Part shown: piece by piece, positions 1 to 40,114 of the stretch
How the letters are laid out: every line of letters begins with the position of its first letter
Numbering within the stretch: position 1 is the first letter of the stretch
DNA from: Ficedula albicollis
Taxonomy: Eukaryota > Chordata > Aves > Passeriformes > Muscicapidae
Length of the DNA stretch: 64,000 bases
Direction: 5' to 3'
Assembly: GCF_000247815.1 (NCBI RefSeq)
Contig: NC_021673.1
Location: 106,531,174-106,595,173, forward strand
Notes under the pieces: generated by a model
The model's database searches: none
The model's input: only the letters and a program-made list of their open reading frames with translations
What the model was told of the DNA's origin: nothing
Made by a program: the position numbers and the translations under genes

Positions 1-847
1 CTGCATCCTATAATGTGGTTCACTATCTTTGCATCAAAGTCTTTTACATGAATTTACAAAACTTAGAGGAGGAATAATAGTGGAATCCTGGATATTTTTT
101 TTTTTTATGGTTGTAATTTAAGAAGCAATCCTCTATGGTCTTCTGAGCAGACACACAGTAACCCTGTGAGGATGGGAAGGCAGTGCATGGGTTTAGGGTA
201 GTGAGAACTTTTCTGTGTTGAGGGAATATTGATGGTCCTGAGACAATGTCTCTTGCATTTTGGGACATAATTTTGTTTCCTTATACTACTCTTCCTCAAG
301 TTATTTCCCCTATCCATTATTTTATTTAGATAAGTAATGACATTTCAGAATTCCTCAGATGAAAAATCAATTCTTATTCTGAGTCGTGGAGCTAGTATGT
401 TTAAAAAGCTTGTATGTTATGTCCACACACTCATATTATACTGCATTATAATTATGTTTGAAGAAAGCAAGAAAATTTCCACAGGAAAACAAATGTTCAT
501 TTTGTTGTGCATTGGTTTTGTATGTTTTGGTATAAACTTGGCACCAGGTCAGTTGTCTCTTTACAATTATTATGTAATTTAAATTTTGAGAAAGAGGGAG
601 AAAAGTTCGCTAATAGCAGACCCTGGAACGTTGTGAAATTTGCTGTATCAAACATGCCTGGCTGCCCCAGTGACGCCATCAGCAGAGGGAGCAGCTCATG
701 GAGTGTCAGCAGGCAGTCTTGTCTTGGGCTGAGCCAGGACTTTGAGTGCTGCTGCAACAGTGGGTGAAAAGTCTCCAAATGAGCTCATGTAGACTTTGCT
801 TGAGAATGATTAACTAAATCCCTGTTTTCATGGGAGCTTCAGCTGTG

Positions 848-973
848 GTCACGTGACGTGATGCAGACCAAGATCATCACCTATCAGTGCAAACACATGG
901 CAAAGTCAGCCCATGTTGTTACTTATCTGGGAGAGCGCAAGGGGGCTGGGGCGTCTCGAGCAAAGCCTATTGG
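848..973 (+). promoter_or_regulatory. Candidate alternative promoter: CLEAR/E-box plus CCAAT box
   Basis: A perfect palindrome GTCACGTGAC lies at 848-857; it contains the E-box CACGTG and matches the CLEAR element bound by TFEB/TFE3-type factors. TGACGTGA at 854-861, one base from a cAMP response element, overlaps it. An inverted CCAAT box (ATTGG) follows at 969-973 and the local sequence is more GC-rich (gggctggggcgtctcgagc) than its surroundings. Arrangement about 100-300 bases ahead of a possible exon suggests a promoter, but no TATA box or start site can be proven from sequence alone. Confidence 0.35.
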
Positions 974-1192
974 TGAGGGAGTTTCTGTGTGAGCTTTCTT
1001 AAAGAAGCACTTCCTTTTTACTCGTAATTCTGCGTGGGAATGTATACCAAGCAGTTTCCTCTAAGACACCAGAAGGTTTACATAGTTCTTCTGCTTCTAT
1101 GAGAAGAGAAGAAATGCTGCTACAACATCTTCTTATGGCTGTAATTTTTTCATTTACCTGTATTGTGGAAAGTTAGTTTTCTGTTTTCTGAG

Positions 1193-1279
1193 ATGCGTAA
1201 CTCAGTAAAGGATGTTCTTGAAGATGACTCAAATAGAAGTGATGTTGCTGCCCATGAAAAGGTTCCTTCTGGAATCTTG
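1193..1279 (+). CDS. LPIN2: Candidate alternative first coding exon of LPIN2 (29 codons)
   Basis: An ATG at 1193 opens 29 sense codons (starting MRNSVKDVLEDD, ending PSGIL) that run exactly into a strong donor, TTG|GTGAGT, at 1280. The exon would end in phase 0. The canonical LPIN2 coding exon is preceded by the acceptor TTTCAG|ACT-ATG at 6549/6550, also phase 0, so splicing would add the 29 residues plus Thr in frame ahead of the normal Met. From memory, lipin-1 has an isoform with a short N-terminal extension ending Thr-Met-Asn-Tyr, which makes such an extension plausible. A 29-codon open frame can arise by chance (about one in four), and the exon could equally be untranslated. No transcript evidence is available here. 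Confidence 0.3.
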
Positions 1280-4200
1280 GTGAGTTTGACAGATTTATTG
1301 CTAAATATGGGTATATAATTTCCTGTAACACAGTTAAAATATATTAAAAAATTGACTGCCTATATTTAATGTATGTGGAACACTTTAAATAGGCATTCAA
1401 CAGACTTACTTTGTTTCCCATTTTTGTTCCCTAACTGCTCTGTACAGTACTAGGAGCAATGCTAAACCTGCAGCTGAAATCTTTTCTTGGAAACAAAGAT
1501 GTTTTTGTTGAGTAGATCTGGTGCTACAGTGGTCCTGTTTTACAGGGTCATTTTTTCCCCCCAGTTTTTCCAGGGTACAAAATAGAAACTAGTAAAATAC
1601 TTTCTAAAGATTTTTCTCTGCTTAAGGAAAGTTTCTGCCTCATAAATTTATATGTGTGCACATATAGGGAAAATGAGATAAACTAAGGTAAACCACTGCT
1701 CTGCATGTTTTTTATTTTGTTCCACCTAATCTCTTGAAACAAATACAACATCTTTGCTGTTTACATCATGTGGTATTTGATGCATCTTGACCCTCTAAAT
1801 GTATCTCAAAACAGATGGAATTTATGAATGTCTACTGTCCTGGAAGCTAAGATCTGCTTCTGAGTAACTTTTTTTTTCAGTGAAAGTTAATATTCATGCC
1901 CTCTAAAGTTGTAGCTCTCTAGAGCAATCTGGTATCTTGCCTTTGAGCAACTTGCACTCTTCTTTTTCTCTTGTTGAACTAGGCACTTGTATAAAAGTGA
2001 TAGCTTTAAGAACCAAAAAAATGCATTAGTAAAGCGTTTCTCCATATGGACAGAAAACACCTATTGTGGACAGACTTTGATTATATCTTGCAGCTCTATA
2101 TGGATATTACTGAATAACACTTAGAAAAAAGCTAAAGAAAACATGTTGGTCTAATGGCAGCTAAAATAGCATCTTTGTTAATGGTTTAGAGATATAATTC
2201 CTACCCACAAAACCTCCTGCTCAGGTTATGCTAATGTAAGCATTTCCTGGTAATGAGTTTTGAAAATTTGTCTTGTCTGTCGTGTCAAGTGTATCAGATA
2301 CTCTGAGGTGGAGTACTGTTTATTGTTTCTGTGAGCCATTGCAGTAACATGAGGAAGTCAAACAGCATATTCAGGGTTAATTTTAGTTGCCCTGATTTGA
2401 GTCTGTTATAAGGGGAGGGCACAGCATTTTATTTGTTGAACTTCTGAAGTAGATTTTTTTTTTCTTATTTTGTATTTACTTTTGTGCTCTCTCAGAAAAA
2501 GTTAAAAAAAACAATGCAGTTACAATTTCTGCTTTTGGCAGTGTAATGGCTTCTTTCCAGAAAAAAAAAAAATTTCCTAATATGACAGAGATTCTTTCCC
2601 CTATTCCAATGTCAGTTGCACTTAGCTTAGTGGTATTAATATTATTCAGCTATAGGAATTTTTGCAAACTAGGTAGTATTGCATAAATATTCAAAAATCA
2701 GTCTCTGGAGCCTCAGAAGTCAAAAATAATGTTTTTGCTTTGATACCTCAGGTTTTCGTAGCCTTTTAATTTGCTGTCTGAGAAGAGTAAGTAGTAGTGA
2801 GCTGCATTAACCTCAGTTTTTATTCAGAGTTCTGGAATTCACTGCATCAGGCAATGTATAGATTCTGGATATCAAAAGAAATAAAAGTTAAACAGTACTG
2901 TGAAGTAATACTGCCTTGCCATTCTTAGTCGGGCTTTTCCATCAGGTTTTTATCCTGAATTTCCAAATGGGCAATCCGCATGCTTTTTAGGCTCTTACAG
3001 GAGGTTAGGAAGGCATGCTGCTCTCTGCTTTCAAGGCAATGACATTTAAGAAATGTTTACTAAGTATGAAATAAAGAGTATTATCGAGGAAATACTTTGT
3101 CTTGCTGGTTATGCGGTGATCAGGATATTTCTGTTGCATTTGCAAAAATTAACACAATAGCATTTTATACTGTTCCTTTCTCACTGTAATCTGATTCTGT
3201 ACTGTTCACCACAAGTTTTTCAACAGTATGCAATAACATTTAAGGAAAACAAATCAAAACAAATCTCTAAGCAAAGCCTAACCCACAGAATTTAAAATCT
3301 CCCGGCTGGGCTTCTAGTGACATTTGATATAAAATGACCTGTTTCTCAGGTATGTAGTGACACTGCATTTCTATTTGATCATTTTCTTGCTTCAGTTTGA
3401 ACTTTCTTATATAACATGTTTATCTTGCAAAGTGCACCATTATGTGAAAAGCTGAATTGCAGTCTGGTAAGCAATAATGTGCATTAGTTTATTACCTTTA
3501 TCTAGTTTGGTTCACTTGCAATGTACAAAACAACGTTTATGTTGAGACTTGGATCATAAAAGCTACTTTCCTTGTAAGCAATGTTTTTAATACTCAGTAG
3601 GTACAAAAGTTCATAACGCTTTCATGTGTAAGAGTCAACCAGCTATGAACTTCAAAACGTTAGAGAGGTCGTTGGGTGTGTGTTTGTTCATAAAAGTGGC
3701 TGTGCTGTGAGCTACAGAAATGAAACTGATACCTGTAGAAGAGATAACATTGCTACAGGATATTGTTGCTACAGAAAAGCAAGAATATATGTAAAATGGG
3801 TGAATGCTTTGGTCTTATGTGGGTTGTGTGGTGAATGTCTATGGTCAAGTTAGCATGTACGTGAGAAAAACTAGATTATTTGTCATCTGAACTCAGTACT
3901 TAGCAGAAGGTGTGAAATTTTGATCTTTTAAGAAGTCACATCTTAAATTGTAGAGAATTTCTTGCTAATGCCCACTTCTCAAGTCCTGTTCACTGAAATG
4001 AAGTATATGGAATGGAGACCTTATTAGAGATTTTTATTCCTGATTGTGTCAAACATTTCTTTTAACAAATGCAGTCTCCTTGGTGACACAAATTCAACTT
4101 TTCCTTCTAAGCTGATATTGTGGACAGCTCTTGGAAGTGGCCAAGGTAGAGCCATGAATGATAACGATTCTGCATTAAAGATTTTTTTTTTCAAGAGATT

Positions 4201-4347
4201 GGGTTTAAAACATGGCTGTCATGTTAGGTGAAGACTAATTGCTTCAACAGGAAAGCAGGGATACTGTATCTTCTGTGTCTTGAGTTACAGTTCCATGAGA
4301 TGCAGCAAATATCTCACTTGTCAAAGAGATGTTCAGTTCCTTGCCTC

Positions 4348-4505
<158 letters not shown>

Positions 4506-4633
4506 TAGAGAGCCAGGGTACTGCTCAGCACCTCCTGACTCAGGTGTTTGTCATGTTCTGCTTAATGAGCTAATCTACCTTACTAACAACCCACTGAAAC
4601 AAACAACAACAAAAAGGTAGACTTTTGCCAGCT

Positions 4634-4855
4634 GTGTCATGGAGCTAAATCAGCTCATTAAGAGGGTCGGATGAGGAAAGGTTGAAGTGAGACCTTCCCT
4701 CTTTAGCAGGAAATCAGCTCATTAAGAGGGTCAGATGAGGAAAGGTTGAAGTGAGACCTTCCCTCTTTAGCAGGAAGTGTCATGGAGCTAAATCAGCTCA
4801 TTAAGAGGGTCGGATGAGGAAAGGTTGAAGTGAGACCTTCCCTCTTTAGCAGGAA
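4634..4855. repeat. Tandem repeat, about 2.8 copies of a 66-79 bp unit
   Basis: The unit runs from tgtcatggagctaaatcagc to ctctttagcagga. Copy 1 starts at 4635, a shortened copy lacking the first 13 bases or so starts at 4711, and a full copy starts at 4777. The copies are nearly identical (one visible change, cggatg to cagatg, in the middle copy). Intronic; no coding content. Confidence 0.9.
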
Positions 4856-6543
4856 TGAGCTATTACTTCACTAGAAGGCAATCAGTTTTATAGTTGTACG
4901 TGAAGCTACTTACAGATGAAATTGAATTAATGACTAATGTTGATAGAGAGTCCATCCTCCTAATCTCATTACTCACTCTATGACAGTCTGTTCTTTTTGT
5001 CTTCATCAACAGGCTACAGGAAAAAAATTCTCTAGCATATTACCTAGCATAGTAATTCTGTGGATAATTTCAAGACAGTTTTAAATCTGTGTAGGAAACC
5101 CTCCACCTTAATTTGTAAGTCTTGTGAAGAGGAAGGGATTAGTTTTTAAACATGGTAATATGGTTTGGTAATGTATGAGAAGCCTGAGATGGAGAAAAAT
5201 GTTTCCATAGCTGCTGTAAGTGTGAAAGTAGTTTTAGATTAGCCTGTTTACAATTATATCGGTATAGATGCCACAAAAGAGTTCACTTTTGGGTGAGTGT
5301 GAGATACCCTCTGTTGTTTTAAGGAAGACTTTAGCAGCTCAAAAGAGAAAGAACTAATTAATTGTATAGACAATAAAGCAGTATCAGTAGGAAGAACTGT
5401 TGTAATGCAGTACAGTTTTGTTTAGAGGTATTAATAAAAATCCTAAACCTTGATCAATAACTAATAAAAATAGAAATGCAAATAGAAAAAAAGGAGATTT
5501 CTTTTTAAAAGTTATATCCCAAAATAGATTTTATTTTTTTAAAAAATAATTTAGGCTCTTTTATGTGATTGGTGTTGTGGGTTTTGCTTGTTGGCAGTGG
5601 TTCTTTGTTCTCCTAAATATCCTTAACTCCAGCAGCTGCAGTTGCTTGGATGTTTATGAAATGAGCTTGTAGCAGACTTTTGAATGGGAGGCAGGAGATG
5701 GTAGAATGAGGAAGTATTGCACTTAGGTTTCTATCAGAACATTTTCACAGTTTTCCCTCTTTCTGTTAAAGCTCAGATGTTCTGAGAAGTCCTTGGACTT
5801 TCGTTTCTTATTGGCAGTCATAGTTCAAATTGTGTTCTTAGTCTGAAAGACTTGCAGTCATTCAGAATTCATTCACTTACCTAAGTATTTTTAATGGATT
5901 AGGCAGAATTTTCAAAAAGTGATTCTGTGCTCTTTATCCTGATTGACTATAGCATAGTCTTCTTCATGTGTGTATCTCTTTTATCCCATTACATACTTCG
6001 ATAATTTCTCTAAGATGACTCAGCCATTTTTGAAGTACAGAGCTGTAAAGGAAGAGTTACATGCGGTATGTTCTTCATACCTTTTCCCGACTTGAAAGAC
6101 TTTTTTTTTTTTGCATCCTTATGTACAATTATCTCCTTTTTCAATATAGGATTGGTTGTATCAAATAGACAGTCCTCAGGAGAATGAATTTTTCTTTTTA
6201 GCTTATCTGAGTTATTAAGCATCACTTAAAGTTATGCTTTGAGGTCTAAAAATGACATGCTTCAAGATTTTCTTTGAAGTATTTAATTAGTCTTAGATTC
6301 AAGTTGATAAGGGATTGGGAATAGGTTTTATAACTCTGGATACTTTTAGTAATACAAATATTGCCTCAAAGTTCTGTTGATTCTTGAAAACAATTGTGTA
6401 AAGTTTGTTACAGCAGACTGATTGATAAATGACATGGCACATCTATTTAAATGTTTTTTAAAAATTATTTTCAAAAAACCAATTGTGTTTTAAATTTACT
6501 TAGTTTTTTTTTTTTTTTTTTGGTCTTTCTTTCTCTCCTTTAG

Positions 6544-33278
<26,735 letters not shown>

Positions 33279-36200
33279 AAAGTACTTCTCACCAGGAGAT
33301 GGCATATCATATTGAGCTAAATTCTTCAGTTTAAATGTGAAGAACTTTCTTAGTGAGGATGCTAATTTATATATTGGTACCGTAAGTCTTACTAAAGAAA
33401 TCACTTTAATTTCATTGGTTCAAAAAAAAGAAAATGCAAAGCTGCTGTCTGGTTTTTTTTGTGGGAAGGTGTGTGGATTTGTGTTTGTTTGTTATTTGTT
33501 TGTTATTATATACCTGTTCTAAGGCACTTGAGATTGGCCTGTCATTGATGGTCATGGTACCCAAGTGCTTCAGGGCAACTAAATGCTGAGGTAAAATATG
33601 ACTTTGCATTTTCATCAATACAGACCTTATTGTAAACATAGATTATTCTTTTTAAGTTGTCTTAAGGATATTTTCTAAAATGAAGCCAAAAAGTGTATGG
33701 AAACTGCCAAATAGAATGTCAGACCTATCAATGAAGAACGTGGTTTAATGTTCAGATGGGCATTTAGGCCATTTTTGAAAGGAGCCAGAGCGTAAGACCA
33801 CTGTGTTCTTTCTCAGCTAGAATACAGAAAATGTACAGACCTTACTAGCCTGACAGATTCTGAGGACATAAAATTACTCTTTAAATGTATATATGCCTTT
33901 TGTTACGTATACAAGACTGGGCTTGTACAAATCATGCTCAAACTAACTCTGCTTACTACTTTTTTTTTTTTTTACACACAATGTTTAAACGATTTCATGA
34001 GCTTGTTAAAATGAAAGTTGTCTTCAGACACTTGTATGGCTTTTGTTGTTTTCAGGCTGTGCTGTGTCATGGTAAATTTTCATCAAGAAAAGTCTTGGAA
34101 CATTTCTGTAAGAGTTGAGGAACTGGCATTTTTATTTCCTTTTTCAGCACAGAGATAATGTGTATGTGTGTGTATGCTGTGTAGGCCAGTAAAATGTATG
34201 TATAGATTATATTCAGGGAATTGTAATACTAAAATTATGTATTTAATTTTTTAATTGTCTACTGCAGGTCTTTCTGGAGTTCTGTATTGCAGGTTTTCAG
34301 TAGCTGGAAGAAAATGCAACTCAGTAGTGAGGTTCCAGCTGTGAGAATGGTTAAATGCTGCAGAGCAGGCAGAATAAAACCTTATTTTCTTTTTTTTTTT
34401 TTTTTTAAAGTTTTGGGTTATTCACAAGCATCATGCTGGTCATTCCTCAGGTTCCAGTTAGAGCCTGAACAAATTACATTGCAGTTCTGGTGTTTATCAG
34501 CTATAAAAGCAGCTAATTGTTCTTTCTCCAAAAGTACTTGAAGGCAAAGATGGCTGCTTTTTAAATTGAATTAGTGCATTTAACTTATTTTGGACAAAAC
34601 TATGGTGAGACTGTATCATTACCAGCCCAAAGGGCTTAAGGACTACAGTCATTTAAACATCATTTAAACACCAGATCACTCGGTTTTCCTACCTGCAGAA
34701 GCATACATTTAGAGGTTTTGACACCCCTCCAGGAGTATTTTTTTCTCCATTGTCAGGCTGTCTTTACCCACAGTTTTGATGTAAAACCAGCTAACTCTGG
34801 ACAATTGGTGAACTGCTCAAGGGGGAGTATTTTTAAATCACTATACAAAAGGAATTACTTTTTTTTCCCCATTATAAAATTCTAGTGTATTCCTGTATTT
34901 ATAAAACACTGGATGAAGAGTGGAGGCAAGCAAAATCAACCTGGAATTTCTTTCAGAGCAGGAGAAGGAGAGTGGGATATAAGAAAGATACTTACCTGTC
35001 ACGGTGTGTCATGCATGTCAGTGAATTGAAAGGCATCCTCATTTTTAGTACTGTGAGAATAATAATTTCTGTCATTCTTGGTCACCAGTCTCTACTCGGT
35101 GTTTAAGTGGATTTCTCAAGATTCAACTCAGAAGATATTTTACTGCTTTTTTTCTTGCATATTTTTTTAAATGTTGAAAGCTTGCAAACATGATTCCATG
35201 TATTTTTTTCCTTTTCTTACCTCTTATCCCATAGATTTCATTAGAAACTAAAACTTTCATGATCACTAAGTGCTTTGAATATCAATGTGATTTGAGCTTT
35301 TAAGTCACATAAATACTTTAAAATGAATAAGAATCCAACATAATAAAATATTTTAATTACAAGATTAAATATTCTATCTAAAGATTCTATTTTGCATAAA
35401 GGGAGTGAAGCAGCCTTTCCTAAAACAGTCTTTTTGTGGATGTCAAAATTTGCTTTACCATGCTTAAGTCTACTCTCAATAGTCCTAGTATTACACAGCT
35501 TTTCTAAAAATAAAAGCACTTCATGAAACCATGAGTTCCCAAATGGGACAGGTTGTTACCATGGTTTGGCTCTTTTTTGGTTAATACTCTTTTTTCACTT
35601 GTTTGGTTTTTTTTTTTCTTCAATTCCCTCCAACTTTTCAGACTGTCATAAAGATAAGCTGTGGATTTCAAGGTGGGGACTTGAGTAAATGGAAGTGTGG
35701 AAAAATAGTATCAGGTATATCTCCAAATGCATGTACTTTCAGCTGGTATGAAAATGGGGGTTGTGTGAGTTGTGTTGGGAGCTCCTCATTCTGCTAACAT
35801 GTCACTTTGCATTGTAGGAGTGTCCAAAAGGTTGCTTAATTTAAAAAATTGGTATTTTTTTTTCCTCTGCGATAGCTACAGTTTGATATTTGTTTTTTGA
35901 TAAAATGTTAATGTTGTTGAGCCTTTCTGATATGAGTGGGGCAGGGGTTTGGTTTTTCTAACTCTGGCTTGTATTTGAAGCTTTTCAGATTGTTTCTTAA
36001 CCCTGTTTAGGGACAGACTAGGGGGCCTGTCGTTGCATACCTGTGTTCTTGGGGCTGCTGGGCACTTTACTGACTCTAGAGCAGACATCTCGTGGCTATC
36101 AAACTGTGGGCTTGTGCTGCAATATTAATGTGGAGGGGGGTAAATGAGAATTATGCATTAGCCTGTCCTTTGTTACCTTAGTGGAGAGAAGTGGCCTGAA

Positions 36201-37235
36201 ACTAATGTTTGGGAACAAGTTGTGCTGTACTGATGTAAAATTAGTGCAAGCTACATCATTCTTTCTGTGAAAGAGGAACTTTAAGTGTGCCTGGCTGTGG
36301 GCACACGCACACCCTTGTTAAGACTGTGTTGTTGAAGATGCAGATCCTCTTAGCATTGGAACCCCTCAAAGGCTGAGTCAATGACACCTGTCTGGGAGTA
36401 AATAAGGAGCATTGCAATTCAAAACTTGTTAGTGACTTGGACATCACCCGTTTCTATAATGATTTAAAGATCATCAGTTTAAAGGGTGTGCATTTCTGGA
36501 TTTAACTTTTTTTTTATTTACTGTACCAAGCATGCTTGTACTTCAAAAGATTGGGCTTTCATTCCCAACAGTATACAAGTGCATGTGCAATCCTGGCTCA
36601 TGTCTTCTTAACTTTGTCATCGGTATACGCCTTCCAAAACCCTTTTTTTTTCTTTTCAACTGGAAAATTTTAACACTTGTGTCAACTCCATTATGGAACT
36701 TCTGAAACAAACTCTGTATCCGTTTATGGTAAATGCAAAAGAGATGAGATTTCATGTTAATATTTCATGCAAGTCTTCTAGAAAATGCTGTCATATGAAT
36801 GAGTTGTTTAAATGACTGTAATGCAAATTCCTAATGAAACATCACAGATAGAGAATTTGAGATGCCTTTAAAGTGTCACTTTTGCCTGAAGAAATTGTAG
36901 TTTCCAGAGTTAAAATTTTCTAAATAAAAAGGAATTGTTTGGAACTTTTTTACAGTGTTAATTACTTCCAGATGAAAGTTAAAATGTTGGTTTAATTTGA
37001 GGGTGGGAAAACTCTCTTCAGTCATTTGTTTCATTTTTATCTTGAAGATGTGGAATATTTGATTGGTTAAGCAACACAATCACTAATAAGGTAGTGTGTT
37101 TAAAATGTCAAATCTGTGATCATACCAATACCGTGGTTCTGTTAAGACTGTCTTGGGTACAGCAACCCACACTTCAGTGCAATGTTTATTGGTGTTCGGA
37201 ACAATGTTATCACAATAAAAACAGACTTAAAGTGA
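33279..37235 (+). other. LPIN2: LPIN2 3' UTR
   Basis: About 3.9 kb of AT-rich sequence without introns or repeats lies between the stop codon and the AATAAA at 37214-37219. The length resembles the long lipin-2 3' UTR known in mammals. Earlier AATAAA hexamers (for example 36923-36928) could give shorter forms. The open frames inside it are chance. Confidence 0.7.
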
Positions 37236-37260
37236 AATTTCTCTTAATTTGTGTTTGGTA
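37214..37260 (+). terminator. LPIN2: LPIN2 polyadenylation signal
   Basis: AATAAA at 37214-37219 is followed about 25-40 bases later by a U/GU-rich element (ttaatttgtgtttgg), the usual layout of a cleavage/polyadenylation site. It is inferred from sequence only. Confidence 0.6.
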
Positions 37261-38569
37261 ATTCCTTTATTGTGCTGCTGAGTGACTAAACATGAGGCTA
37301 TTAAAATTATGTTTAACATGGAATTCAAGTTGGTCTTTTCAGGACTACATTACATTTGCTTTCTGTCACGCTTGATTTACTATTTTTTTTTCAGAGTATT
37401 TATACAGCTGATAAAAAATTGCTGTCATCAAGCTTAATTTCTGTGCCAGTACCAATACTGGGTTACAGCTATAATGAAAAGCAAACATGCACTTGGTATT
37501 ATAAAATATCAGGTAACAGAGGCACGACTTGGAAATGTACAAGCTGCCTTGAGGAAAATGTTGTAACTGCAGTTTGAGCTCTTGTAAATCTGCCCTAATT
37601 TGGAGTTTTATCCTATTTCCATCAAAGTTAACTTCCCTTTCAAGGCAAAGAGTATTGTCTTCCAGAGAGGTTATTACGTAGTTTGAAGCAAATATTGTGA
37701 GGCCAGCTTGGAAAAGGGGCCTCAAGCTTTCAGGAGAAATTGATTTTCCTGGTCTCCTGCTGCTCTTGGTAAATGCAACCACCTAGCAGCCTACATAGAA
37801 AACCTGATTGTTCAATCAGATGATGATGGATCTGCAGGAAAAGGTCAGTGATGCTGTGCCTTTCTGTGGTGTCACTGGTTTTACTGCTGGTGTTTTACCA
37901 CCTCCTGTGCTCCTGCCAGGTTTCCCCCGTGACTCTGCTGACACACTGCCCTCATTCCTCACACCACAGTCTGTTCACTGCCCATCTTTCACACCTGGGT
38001 CCCACTGCATCCTTGGTGCTGCAGTGAGTGATTCTGCCAGTGCAAGCAGCAGAAGGGTGGTGTGTCCTATGTATGCCACACGTTGGGATCTTTTGCAAAA
38101 CTTTTCTGAGCTGGCATTCTCATGTGTTGTCCTACTCTAATGCACTCCTACTAGGGTGGTCTTGTTCTTGGTGGATGGATTTTTCTGCCTTGGAGCAACT
38201 GGCTTGAATGTGTAAAGAAAAAAATCACTGTTTCAAGGAACAGATTCTCCATGCAGGACATTGTGCCTGGAGTTGTGTCATGCAGTTGGTGCCCTGAGGA
38301 CCTGCAGCCCTGCACCGTTGCGGTGGGAAGTATTTGTATGCTGCCACTTGAGAGCTGAGCTCTCCTACCAGTGGTGAGCTCAGCAGGGAGTTAGCTCAGC
38401 AGGGTTTTCTGAGCAGGTGTCCCAGGTGCTGCGTGCACTCAGAGCTTCAGAGGTTTCACTGCTGGGCACAGCAAGGGTTTGTCAGGGTCTTCTGCTGGTA
38501 GGGGTGGCCACTCCTGTGCAATGTGTTTCTTAAGCAGTCCCTTGCTGCTTTTCCTCCTTTCTCTTGCCT

Positions 38570-38790
38570 TAAATCAATCACTTAATTTACAGGCACACAG
38601 AGATAAAGATCACAGGCTGAGATAAGAACAATTTACTAGAAACAGCAATGAAACAAGAAACAGTAACAACAGCGATAGGAATGGCAGAGTACAATTCACA
38701 TCCAATTGCTCACCACTGCTGCAGAACTTAACCCTGTCCCAGCCAGAACCAGGTCAGTGGTTGCAAAGGTCAGTGATTGGTAAAAATGAA
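38570..38790. mobile_element. Possible degenerate LTR-type repeat
   Basis: A purine-rich stretch (gagataagaacaatttactagaaacagc) followed by cagaacttaaccctgtccca gccagaaccaggtcagtgg is reminiscent of antisense avian endogenous-retrovirus LTRs. No coding content. Recognition is weak. Confidence 0.25.
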
Positions 38791-39179
38791 CAAACAAAAA
38801 TTCAGACAACTACCAACCCCCAAAAATCCCCAAACCACAGTGTTTATGCGATCTCTTGTGTGTAAGGCAGCCAAGTGCACTCCCCACATGGCATCAGACA
38901 TTTCCTTTTTCCTGAAAGCCTCTGTGGATTCCCCATGCTCTTGAACTTCAAGTTGCTTTGATACACCACGAAGAAGAGTGTCCTGCCAGGGCCATGGGAA
39001 TGGCTGGCTGCCCACTCTCTCAGTCACTGGGAAATATTCCTCATGGCAGCAGGATGGGAATGCAGCCCTGGAGTGCTCTGTGCAGCTGCTCAGCACTCCC
39101 GGGCATGGACAGCCCTTGCTCCAGCTGCTTGTGGAGCAGACACAGGCTCGCTGCAGCATGGCAGGCTCAGCCCATGGTG

Positions 39180-39350
39180 GGCTCTGCCCCTGCCATGCTG
39201 GAGGGGTGGAGGGGCCATCTCAGGATCTCCAAGCCTGTCAGTGTTTAAAAGGCATTTGGACAATGCCCTTGACAACATGCTTCAGCTTTTGTCCAGCCCT
39301 GAATTTTTCAGGCACTTGGAGTAGGTGATTGCTTTATGTTCCTTGCAACT
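39180..39350 (+). mobile_element. CR1-like retroposon 3' fragment
   Basis: ccatctcaggatctccaagc ctgtcagtgtt, then ggcatttggacaatgccctt, ttcagcttttgtccagccct and an end like ggcacttggagtaggtgatt resemble the 3' end of a passerine CR1-type element. Family assignment is from memory. Confidence 0.5.
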
Positions 39351-39924
39351 GAAATATTGTCTTTGCCAGGAATCACAGCAGTGACTGAGCAACTAAGATG
39401 GACAAGAGCTGTGTTGGCAGAGCTTCTATGTACTACAAAGCCTATGTAACAGTGCTTGACACTGAATAATCATTTCAAATATACATGCAAGCTTGACTGA
39501 GAAGCCAGAAACTGCAGTTCTAAAGGCGGTGGAGAAGAGAGCAAAATTTTTGGCTTACAGTGCTGCTGTATTTCCTGGAAAGCAAAAGAGCATCAAGGCA
39601 TTACACAAGAGGTAGGCTTTATTTGGACATATGTGCAGTTGTTTTCAGTCAAACAGTTTCTTCATGTTCCTGCCTATTTCTCTCCCCCTTTCAGATTATT
39701 TTTATATATGCATGAATATATGTATAGACATGCACACCTAAAGCATACTTTGAAATGCACTGTTCTTTTTGCTGAAAAATGTTAGTAATGTTCCTTTTTT
39801 CCACAATCAAGACAGCAAAATAAATGCCAAAACCTGCTTATGCAGTAACATGTTACAAGGTCTTGTTTGAAGTCTCCCATATACAAAAAATTGGCAGAGC
39901 TGCTGTTCTGCATCCCAGGTCTGT

Positions 39925-40114
39925 AGGGTACATTGCAACAAGGTTGTGTTGGCTGGAGCACAAGTCTGTCTTGTGATGACAGGAGATTGCCCCCAGGTAT
40001 TCCTGGTAGCTGGATGATTCAGGGTACGTTGCAACAAGGTTGTGTTGGCTGGAACACAAGTCTGTCTTGTGATGACAGGAGACTGCCCCCAGGTATTCCT
40101 GGTAGCTGGATGAT
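39925..40114. repeat. Tandem duplication, unit about 95 bp
   Basis: agggtacattgcaacaaggt through ggtagctggatgatt occurs at 39925-40020 and 40021-40114 with about four substitutions. Confidence 0.92.
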
